Source: JANPBY01 sp963805505 (lineage in GTDB: Bacteria > Actinomycetota > Actinomycetes > DATJPE01). Taken from it: 64,000 nucleotides of DNA. Where the stretch lies: positions 186,001 to 250,000 of the forward strand of contig CAWDUP010000002.1 in assembly GCA_963805505.1 (NCBI GenBank), given 5' to 3'. The notes under the pieces are model-generated. The model was not told where the DNA came from and did not search any database. It saw only the letters and a program-made list of their open reading frames with translations. The translations under genes and the position numbers were made by a program. Below are positions 52,167 through 59,190 of the stretch, in pieces. The first letter of the stretch is position 1, and each line of letters opens with the position of its first letter.

Positions 52167-54230
52167 ATGGACCCTCGGCACGCACCGCTGTTCGAGCCGA
52201 TCGCCCTCGGCCCGAAGACGCTGCCCAACCGCTTCTACCAGGTGCCGCACGCCTCCGGTTTCGGCGTCGAGAAGCCGCGCACCCAGGCGGCCTTCCGGGG
52301 TATCAAGGCCGAGGGAGGCTGGGGCGGGGTCTGCGTCGACTACGCCGCGGTTTCCCTGGAGTCGGAGGAGTCGCCAGCCGTCGCAGCCTTGATGTGGGAC
52401 GACGCCGACGCCTCCGCACTTGGCCTCAGCGCCGAGGCGGTGCACGCCCACGGCGCCCTGGCCGGCATCGAGCTGTTCCATGGTGGCGGACTCAGCGAGA
52501 ACGGACAGTCCCGCGCCACCCGACTCGCACCCAGCCAAGAGGCGTCGGAAGTCATGTGGGGCGGCTTGGCGCAGGAGCTGTCGCTCGACGACATCGGGCG
52601 CATCCAGCGGGAGTGGGCAGCGGCAGCCGTACGCGCCCGGGATGTGGGCTTCGACATCGTGTACGTCTACGGGGCGCACGGCTACCTGTTGACCCAGTTC
52701 TTCTCACCACACACCAACCGGCGCACCGACGGCTATGGCGGCAGCCTCGCCAATCGCGGCCGCTTCTGGCTGGAGACCCTCGAGGCCGTCCGGGACGCGG
52801 TGGGCGAAGACTGTGCGATCGCGACTCGGATCGGTGTCGACGGGCGGGGCAGTCTGCCTGGTCTGGCGATCGACGACATGCTCCAGCTGATCGCCGAAGC
52901 CACTCCGCTCGTGGACCTGTTCGACGTCAACGTCGGCGCCTGGCCGGAGGACTCGGGCACCTCGCGTTACTACCCTGAGGGCCACCAGCGCCCATGGACC
53001 GACCGGGTGCGCGAGGCGACCGACAAGCCCATCGTCGGAGTCGGCCGCTACACCTCAGCCGACGTCATGGCGGAGATCGTGCGGACCCGCGCTCTGGACA
53101 TCATCGGGGCAGCCCGCCCTGCCATCGCCGATCCCTTTCTGCCGCAGAAGATTCGCGAGGGAAGGCTGGGTGAGCTGCGCGAGTGCACAGGCTCCAACGT
53201 ATGCATCGCTCGCGAGGAGACCTTCAACCATGTCGGATGCGTGCAGAACGCGACCGCCGGCGAAGAGTTCCGGCGAGGGTGGCACCCGGAGCTGTTCACC
53301 AAGGCAACCAATGCGCACCGGCCCGTGCTGGTGGTCGGCGCCGGACCGGCCGGTATGGAGTGCGCGCACGTGCTCGCCAGGCGGGGGTTCGATGCCGTCC
53401 ACCTCGTCGACGAGCGCGAGGCGGCTGGGGGTCGGCTGACCTGGCTCCGCCGACTCCCCACCCTCGGCGACTGGGGTCGGATCACCGACTACAGAGCCGT
53501 CCAGCTCGACAGCCTTCCCGGTGTTGAGCTCATGACCGGGCAACGGCTCGACGCTGAGGCCATTCTCGAGTACGGAGCCGAGCTAGTCGTGCTGGCAACG
53601 GGCTCTCGGTGGCGCGGCGACGGCGTGCAGCCGGAGCAGGGCGCGCCCATCGCCGGTGCCGACAGCTCGCTGCCGTACGTGCTCACGCCAGAGCAGGTCA
53701 TGGAGGAGGGCAAGCGTCCCCTCGCCCGAGACGTCGTCGTTTACGACACGGACGGCTACGTCGTCGGCCCCGGGATCGCCGAACTGCTAGCCGCCGAGGC
53801 CCACACAGTGCACATCGTGACGCCGCACAGCGTGGTCTCGCCCGGATCCGACGCCACTCTCGAGGGATCCATGCTGCGCCAGCACCTCCACGCGCGCGGC
53901 ATCGTCGCCCACCGAGGCGTCACCGTGACGCACATCGATGCTGGCGGCGTCTCCGGAACCGATGAGTACGGCGCCGCTTGGGCCCTGTCCTGCGACGGCG
54001 TCGTCCTGGTGACCCAGCAAACCAGCGAGGACGCGGTGTTCCACCAGCTGAATTCAGACCCGGATCGCCTTGCGGCTGCAGGAATCGTGGGGCTCTACCT
54101 CATCGGTGACGCTGCTGCGCCGAGACCTCTCAGCGAGGCGATCTTCGACGGGCACCGGCTCGGCCGGGAGATCGACTCCGCGGACCCCAGCCGCCCGCTC
54201 CCCTACCTCCGCGAACGAACCGCCCTGTAG
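52167..54230 (+). CDS. Trimethylamine dehydrogenase-like flavoprotein (OYE/Fe-S/NAD(P)-fold)
   Basis: 687 residues from ATG 52167. Residues 1-330 form an FMN-binding TIM barrel, 340-360 an iron-sulfur segment, and 375-680 the two-part dinucleotide-binding region (VLVVGAGPAGMECAHVL). It follows trimethylamine/dimethylamine/histamine dehydrogenases closely: NRFYQVPH, GFDIVYVYGAHGYL with Tyr168 and His171, ADPFLPQK, and QNATAGEEFRRGWHPE. Three changes stand out against trimethylamine dehydrogenase. Ala29 replaces Cys30, which binds FMN covalently. Ser343 replaces one cluster Cys (Cys340, Ser343, Cys346, Cys358). Glu350 replaces Trp355 of the amine cage; Tyr59 and Trp259 are kept. An oxidative role on an amine or related donor with ETF as acceptor is likely, but not on trimethylamine. 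Confidence 0.87.
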   Translation: MDPRHAPLFEPIALGPKTLPNRFYQVPHASGFGVEKPRTQAAFRGIKAEGGWGGVCVDYAAVSLESEESPAVAALMWDDADASALGLSAEAVHAHGALAGIELFHGGGLSENGQSRATRLAPSQEASEVMWGGLAQELSLDDIGRIQREWAAAAVRARDVGFDIVYVYGAHGYLLTQFFSPHTNRRTDGYGGSLANRGRFWLETLEAVRDAVGEDCAIATRIGVDGRGSLPGLAIDDMLQLIAEATPLVDLFDVNVGAWPEDSGTSRYYPEGHQRPWTDRVREATDKPIVGVGRYTSADVMAEIVRTRALDIIGAARPAIADPFLPQKIREGRLGELRECTGSNVCIAREETFNHVGCVQNATAGEEFRRGWHPELFTKATNAHRPVLVVGAGPAGMECAHVLARRGFDAVHLVDEREAAGGRLTWLRRLPTLGDWGRITDYRAVQLDSLPGVELMTGQRLDAEAILEYGAELVVLATGSRWRGDGVQPEQGAPIAGADSSLPYVLTPEQVMEEGKRPLARDVVVYDTDGYVVGPGIAELLAAEAHTVHIVTPHSVVSPGSDATLEGSMLRQHLHARGIVAHRGVTVTHIDAGGVSGTDEYGAAWALSCDGVVLVTQQTSEDAVFHQLNSDPDRLAAAGIVGLYLIGDAAAPRPLSEAIFDGHRLGREIDSADPSRPLPYLRERTAL

Positions 54231-54252
54231 CCCTTCCTCCACCAGCTCCCGA

Positions 54253-54469
54253 ACAGCGCGAACGTGGTGGGGCAAGGACCTGACGCAGCCGTGGCGGGCC
54301 TGGCGGGAGGCCGAGCCTGCGAGGCCGGATGGTAGGCAAGGCAGGTCCTTCCCCCACGGCCCCGACAGCGCGAACGTGGTGGGGGAAGGACGTGACGCAG
54401 CCGTGGCGGGCCTGGCGGGAGGCCGAGCCTGCGAGGCCGGATGGTAGGCAAGGCAGGTCCTTCCCCCAC
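54253..54469. repeat. Two tandem copies of a 105-bp hairpin-forming repeat
   Basis: Copies at 54253-54357 and 54365-54469 are nearly identical and 112 bp apart, with a seven-base spacer. Copy 2 is bordered by a perfect 17-bp inverted repeat, CGTGGTGGGGGAAGGAC (54375-54391) and GTCCTTCCCCCACCACG (54457-54473); copy 1 has the same left arm with one change. The inside (GAGGCCGAGCCTGCGAGGCC) is itself GC-rich and able to fold. It fills the space between two convergent genes, so it may act as a bidirectional terminator, and looks like a REP-type dispersed element. Short reading frames across it on both strands repeat with the unit and are not regarded as genes. Confidence 0.88.
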
Positions 54470-54500
54470 CACGCCCCAGTCCGGCGCGCCCCCTGCACTC

Positions 54501-54905
54501 TCAGGCTGGCTGGCCGGCCAGCGCCTCCACCCAGTCGACGATCTCCCGGGTCGGGGTCCCTGGGGTGAACACCTGAGCTACTCCCATCGCGCTCAGCTCG
54601 GGGATGTCGTCTGCGGGGATGATGCCGCCGCCGAACACGACGATGTCCGAGGCGTCACGCGCCTTGAGCAGCTCGATCACCTTGGCAAACAACGTCATGT
54701 GCGCACCAGACAGCACGGAGAGTCCGACCGCGTCGGCATCCTCCTGGATGGCCGTCTCGACGATCTGCTCGGGTGTCTGATGCAGGCCGGTGTAGATGAC
54801 TTCGACGCCCGCGTCCCGCAACGCGCGAGCCACCACCTTGGCGCCACGATCGTGACCATCCAGTCCTGGCTTGGCAATCACCACTCGGGCCGGGCTGTTG
54901 GTCAT
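54501..54905 (-). CDS. Cobalamin-binding subunit of a methylmalonyl-CoA-type mutase
   Basis: 134 residues, the size of free B12 subunits. VVIAKPGLDGHDRGAKVVARAL holds the DxHxxG motif, with His supplying the lower cobalt ligand; then GVEVIYTGLHQTPEQIVETA, the S-V-L-S-G-A-H segment and VVFGGGIIPADDIPELSAMG complete the Rossmann-like fold. The only catalytic mutase subunit in the window lacks this domain (22417-24000), so the two probably form one enzyme although 30 kb apart. It lies behind the hairpin repeat, convergent with the TMADH-like gene. No CTGAA-N6-TTCAG site was seen upstream. Confidence 0.9.
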   Translation of the reverse strand: MTNSPARVVIAKPGLDGHDRGAKVVARALRDAGVEVIYTGLHQTPEQIVETAIQEDADAVGLSVLSGAHMTLFAKVIELLKARDASDIVVFGGGIIPADDIPELSAMGVAQVFTPGTPTREIVDWVEALAGQPA

Positions 54906-55134
54906 CTGACTACCCCTCTGTTCAATGGCCTTCCGACCGGTGGGACTGAGACGGTCCCGTGACGAACCGCGGACCTACTCGCGACCGACTCGAAACTCCA
55001 AAGTGACCCAATCGCGCGCCGACACAGGCAGAGTATTCCCTGGGGGGGAGCACGTGTTCACCAGCGTGTCAGCAGCGCCCCGCGGCCTCTCGAGGGGCAG
55101 AGTTTCGGCATGACGGCGAAGGAAAGGTAGGGAC

Positions 55135-56016
55135 GTGCGGGTCATCATGTCGCCGCGCGGCCTTCGTGGGGCGGCCGTCGAAGTCGCCTGGATGGGCGCG
55201 CACCTCGCGCTGTACCCATGGGGTTTGCTGAAGGACCGGGCCGACGATCTGGCCGGAGACCGGCTGGGCGTCGCCGAACTTCCACCGGTCCAGCGCGGCC
55301 TGGTCATCGGGGACGTCGAGGCGGCTGGCACCCCGATCTTGCTGGTTCACGGCATGGTCGACAACCGCTCCATCTTCACCCTCCTCCGACGCGGACTCCG
55401 CCGACGCGGGTTCGGCCGGCTGATCGCCCTCAACTACAGCCCACTCAGCAATGACGTGCGCGAGCTGTCGCTCACCCTCAGCGAGCTCGTCGAACAGGTC
55501 TGCGCGGAGACGGGGTACGAGAGAATCCACGTGGTGGCGCACTCGATGGGCGGGATCGTTGCTCGCTACTACGTCCAGCGCTTGGGCGGCGACGAGCGCG
55601 TCCACACGTTGGTGACTCTTGGCAGCCCGCACGCAGGCACCTTCCCGGCCCGCCTGTTTCCGCACCCTCTGGTCCGCCAGCTGAGACCGAGCAGCGATCT
55701 GGTCGCTGAGCTCCGGGAGCCGGCTCCAGAGTGCCGCACCCGCTTCGTCGCCATCTGGTCCGACCTCGACCAGCTGATCGTTCCGAAGACATCAGCAATG
55801 ATCGACCATCCCGATCTGATGGCCCGCAACGTGTTCATCCGGGGTGTCGGCCACATGTCGTTGCCTGTCGACGGTCGGGTGGTTCGCGAAGTCACCATGA
55901 CTCTCGCCCAGCTCGAGGAGGACGGCGCCGAGATCCGCAGCGCGGTCACCCCGATCAGTCGCGCCCGCGAACGACGCCGCGGGGGGAATGCCCGCCGCAC
56001 CGATTCAGCCGTCTGA
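55135..56016 (+). CDS. Alpha/beta hydrolase (lipase-type)
   Basis: 293 residues from GTG 55135, with ATG 55147 as a possible start. ILLVHGMVDNRSIFTLLRRG begins the hydrolase core and carries the oxyanion His-Gly; the nucleophile elbow is VVAHSMGGIVARYYVQRL (Ser about residue 143) and a late Asp and His (WSDLDQLIVP, RGVGHMSLPVDGRV) complete the triad. The pattern is that of PGAP1/lipase-class esterases acting on lipids or acyl chains. No signal peptide, though the first 30 residues include a hydrophobic stretch (VEVAWMGAHLALYPWGLL) that may contact the membrane. It is followed by the M23 peptidase gene after 87 bp. Confidence 0.82.
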   Translation: MRVIMSPRGLRGAAVEVAWMGAHLALYPWGLLKDRADDLAGDRLGVAELPPVQRGLVIGDVEAAGTPILLVHGMVDNRSIFTLLRRGLRRRGFGRLIALNYSPLSNDVRELSLTLSELVEQVCAETGYERIHVVAHSMGGIVARYYVQRLGGDERVHTLVTLGSPHAGTFPARLFPHPLVRQLRPSSDLVAELREPAPECRTRFVAIWSDLDQLIVPKTSAMIDHPDLMARNVFIRGVGHMSLPVDGRVVREVTMTLAQLEEDGAEIRSAVTPISRARERRRGGNARRTDSAV

Positions 56017-56103
56017 GACGGAGATCACGTCCTGCGGATTCGTCGTCCTCAGCAGGTCCGGGTGACCATGGATGGCCACGCAGCCCGAAGCTGAGGATCT
56101 CCC

Positions 56104-56868
56104 TTGCGTTCATTCCCGCACCACGCGCCTCGGCATGCGCGCGCTCGTGCACGCCGGCGCCCCGGCCTGGCGCTGGTCGCGATCGGTGCGGCCGGTTCGG
56201 CATTGCTGGTCGGACCGGTCCATGCCACGGCGCTGTCAGCGCAACCGAGAACCAACCCGGTCGGACTCGGTCCCGTAGGCGTTGCGACCTCTGCGACCAG
56301 CGAGGTTTTCGGGGAGATCCTCGACGCCGCCCACGATCGCCTGAAGGCGCGTCGGGCCGTGGAGCGACGTCACGAACGGGCCGTCGAGCGGGCGAGGCAG
56401 ATCGCCCACCAAGAGCGCCTCGAGCGCAAGCGGCTGGCCAAAGTCAGGGCCAGCCGGTCGTCCCTGCGGTCGACCGTGGTGCGACCGGTTGCCGGGGGGT
56501 ACCACCTGACCGCGCGGTTCGGCGAGACGAGTTCACGGTGGGGATCGGGCCAGCACACCGGCCTGGATTTCGCGTGCTCGACGGGCACGCCTGTGCGCGT
56601 CGTCGCGGACGGGGTGATCATCTCAGCGGGCTACGACGGCGCCTACGGCAACCGCATCGAGGTCCGGCACGCGGACGGCACGGTGACGACCTACAACCAC
56701 CTGTCGAGCATCCTGCGAAGCGGTGGTCGGGTGCGAGCCGGCGCCGTTGTCGGCCGAGTCGGCACGACCGGCAACACCACAGGTGCGCACCTGCACTTCG
56801 AGGTGATGGTCGGCGGCTCGTACGTCGATCCCGAGCGTTGGCTTCGGGCGCGCTACGTAGCGTTCTGA
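56104..56868 (+). CDS. M23-family metallopeptidase (LytM-type cell-wall hydrolase)
   Basis: 254 residues from a TTG at 56104 with GAGGAT 8 bases before it; no ATG is available in frame. An Arg/His-rich start and a hydrophobic stretch (LALVAIGAAGSALLVGPV, 22-39) form a signal or anchor. Residues 70-118 are highly charged and probably coiled coil. The LytM domain follows: RFGETSSRWGSGQHTGLDF with zinc ligands His151 and Asp155, and HLHFEV with His231. It cleaves peptidoglycan cross-bridges outside the cell or, like some, regulates amidases. I looked for a c-di-AMP riboswitch, which often precedes such genes in actinobacteria, and did not see one. Confidence 0.87.
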   Translation: MRSFPHHAPRHARARARRRPGLALVAIGAAGSALLVGPVHATALSAQPRTNPVGLGPVGVATSATSEVFGEILDAAHDRLKARRAVERRHERAVERARQIAHQERLERKRLAKVRASRSSLRSTVVRPVAGGYHLTARFGETSSRWGSGQHTGLDFACSTGTPVRVVADGVIISAGYDGAYGNRIEVRHADGTVTTYNHLSSILRSGGRVRAGAVVGRVGTTGNTTGAHLHFEVMVGGSYVDPERWLRARYVAF

Positions 56869-56878
56869 CTCGTGAGCC

Positions 56879-59158
56879 TCACAGCTTCTCCACCGGTGCA
56901 TAGCGAAGCAACAGACGTTTGACCCCGTAGTCGCCGAAGTCGATCGTCGCCTCGGACTTGTCACCCGCCCCGGCCGTGGAAACCACCGAGCCGAGGCCGA
57001 AGGTGTCGTGCGACACGCGATCACCGGCGTCGAGAGAAACGATCGGCCGGTTGCCGGGCGAGGTCGCGCTCGGCCGAGCGGCGACATGCGCCAGGCTCGG
57101 TGCAGCGGTGCCACGACTCGACCGGGCCGGTTCGGCGCGCTCCCAGTCGACCAGCTCGTCGGGCACCTCGTCGAGGAAACGCGAGGCCGGTGGCCAAGTC
57201 GGCTGGCCGTACGCGGATCGCATGACCGCCCGTGACAAGAACAGTCGCTGGCGGGCCCGGGTGATGCCGACGTAGGCCAAGCGACGTTCTTCCTCGAGCT
57301 CCTTGTCGTCCCCGAGGGACCGCTGGTGGGGGAAGATCCCGTCCTCGAGGCCGGTCAAGAAGACAACCGGGAACTCCAGCCCCTTGGCGGTGTGCAGCGT
57401 CATCAACGTGACCACACCGCCGTGGCTGTCTGCGTCTGGGATCTCATCGGCATCGGCGACCAACGACACCTGCTCCAAGAAGTCGGCGAGCGTGCCGTCG
57501 GGATTTGCCTGTTCGTACTCACTGGCCACCGACTCGAGCTCCCGGAGGTTTTCCACTCGAGTCTCGTCCTGCGGATCGCTGCTGGCCTGGAGCTCGCTGA
57601 GCAGGCCGGTCTGGGCGTAGACCGCCTCGAGGACCGTCGCTGGTCCGCTGCCTGCCTCTACCAGGGTGCGGAGCGCCTCGATCATCGACCAGAAGGTCTC
57701 GACTGCGGCGAGCGACCGGGGATTGATGCCGGGAGCCTGCCGAGCCCGATCGATCGCCGCGGTGAAGGGAATGCGCTCCCTGTCGGCCAGCGCCTCGAGG
57801 CACGCTTGGGCACGATCGCCGATCCCCCGCCGTGGTGTGTTGAGAATCCGTCGCAGGGACACCGTGTCTTCGGGATTGGCCAGCACCCGGAGGTAGGCGA
57901 GCGCATCGCGGACCTCCTTGCGCTCGTAGAACCGAACGCCCCCGACGACCTTGTAGGGCAGGCCGACCCGGATGAATACCTCTTCGAAGACTCGCGACTG
58001 GGCGTTGGTGCGGTAGAACACCGCCACGTCGGAGGGACGAAAGTCACCCGAGTCGTGCAGAGCATCGATGGTTCGCGCGACGAATGCGGCTTCGTCGTGC
58101 TCACTGTCAGCGACGTAGCCGGTGACGGGTGTCCCGTCGTCAGCGTCGGTCCACAGGTTCTTCGGCTTCGGTCGGGGGTTCCTGGCGATGACGGCGTTGG
58201 CGGCCCGCAAGATCGTGGCCGTGGAGCGGTAATTCTGTTCGAGCAAGATCGTCTCGGCGTTGGGGTAGTCGGCCTCGAAGTCCAAGATGTTGCGGATGGT
58301 GGCGCCACGGAAGGCGTAGATCGACTGGTCGGCGTCGCCGACGACGCACAGCTCGGCTGGCTCGACACCGGGGGTTCCTTGGCTGAGCTCCCGGACGAGG
58401 ACGTACTGAGCGTGGTTGGTGTCTTGGTATTCGTCGACCAGCACGTGGCGAAATCTGCGGCGGTAGTGCTCGGCGACGTCGGGGTGACGCTGCAGGAGCA
58501 GGACCGTCTGCATGATCAGGTCGTCGAAGTCGAAGGCGTTGGCCTCGCGCAATCGCCGTTGATACAGCGAGTACGTCTCCGCGAGCACCTTCTCGATGTG
58601 CTGGCCGGACGCCTCCGCAGTCGACGCGAAGGTCGCAGCATCGACCAGATCGTTCTTGAGGTTGCTCACTTGCGCCGCGAAGGCACGCGGGTTGTAGCGC
58701 TTGGGGTCTAGGTCGAGCTCGCGGCCCACCAGCGTCATCAGCCGCAAGGAGTCAGCGGAGTCGTAGATGGAGAACGTGGTCTTCCGACCGAGCGTCTTGG
58801 CCTCGGCCCGCAATATCCGCACACAGGCGGAGTGGAAGGTCGACACCCACATGGCGCGGGCACGGCCGCCGACCAGCGACGCCACGCGCTCCTTCATCTC
58901 CCCGGCGGCCTTGTTGGTGAAGGTGATCGCCAGGACCTGACCGGGCTGGACCTTGCGGGCCGCGAGCAGATAGGCGATGCGGTGGGTGAGCACCCTGGTC
59001 TTGCCCGAGCCCGCCCCGGCCACGATCAGCAGCGGCTTGCCTTCATGTACCACGGCAGCACGCTGTTGGGGGTTGAGTCCCTCCAGCAGCTGCTCGGCCC
59101 GAGTCGGTCGAGACACCTCAGGTCGTGGGTGATCGAGGTCGGGAAACAGGCTGCTCAT
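56879..59158 (-). CDS. pcrA: ATP-dependent DNA helicase PcrA/UvrD
   Basis: 759 residues from ATG 59158; a TTG two codons upstream is also possible. Superfamily 1 motifs in order: QQRAAVVHEG (Q-motif), Walker A AGAGSGKTRVLTHR, LAITFTNKAAGEMKER, DEYQDTN, GDADQSIYAFRGA, the YRSTATIL block, and VTLMTLHTAKGLEFPVVFL. The C-terminal Tudor-like part (VSHDTFGLGSVVSTAGAGDK and the ending LLLRYAPVEKL) that contacts RNA polymerase in PcrA is kept. It unwinds DNA in repair and replication restart. Convergent with the M23 gene and preceded by a secreted protease gene. Confidence 0.95.
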   Translation of the reverse strand: MSSLFPDLDHPRPEVSRPTRAEQLLEGLNPQQRAAVVHEGKPLLIVAGAGSGKTRVLTHRIAYLLAARKVQPGQVLAITFTNKAAGEMKERVASLVGGRARAMWVSTFHSACVRILRAEAKTLGRKTTFSIYDSADSLRLMTLVGRELDLDPKRYNPRAFAAQVSNLKNDLVDAATFASTAEASGQHIEKVLAETYSLYQRRLREANAFDFDDLIMQTVLLLQRHPDVAEHYRRRFRHVLVDEYQDTNHAQYVLVRELSQGTPGVEPAELCVVGDADQSIYAFRGATIRNILDFEADYPNAETILLEQNYRSTATILRAANAVIARNPRPKPKNLWTDADDGTPVTGYVADSEHDEAAFVARTIDALHDSGDFRPSDVAVFYRTNAQSRVFEEVFIRVGLPYKVVGGVRFYERKEVRDALAYLRVLANPEDTVSLRRILNTPRRGIGDRAQACLEALADRERIPFTAAIDRARQAPGINPRSLAAVETFWSMIEALRTLVEAGSGPATVLEAVYAQTGLLSELQASSDPQDETRVENLRELESVASEYEQANPDGTLADFLEQVSLVADADEIPDADSHGGVVTLMTLHTAKGLEFPVVFLTGLEDGIFPHQRSLGDDKELEEERRLAYVGITRARQRLFLSRAVMRSAYGQPTWPPASRFLDEVPDELVDWERAEPARSSRGTAAPSLAHVAARPSATSPGNRPIVSLDAGDRVSHDTFGLGSVVSTAGAGDKSEATIDFGDYGVKRLLLRYAPVEKL

Positions 59159-59190
59159 CGCCAAACCATCCTAGGTTCGGCGGCCGACAC

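Noticed and set aside
54048..54057. CTGAATTCAG inside the TMADH-like gene as a fourth operator
   Set aside because: The spacing between half-sites is zero, unlike the other sites, and it is far inside the coding sequence.
54130..54568. Several overlapping reading frames across the 112-bp repeat, on both strands
   Set aside because: Their sequences repeat with the DNA unit, are Pro/Arg-rich and match nothing I know; the inverted-repeat structure explains the region better.
56017..56103. c-di-AMP (ydaO-type) riboswitch before the M23 peptidase
   Set aside because: I looked for its conserved blocks because such genes often carry it in actinobacteria; none were found in the 87-bp gap.
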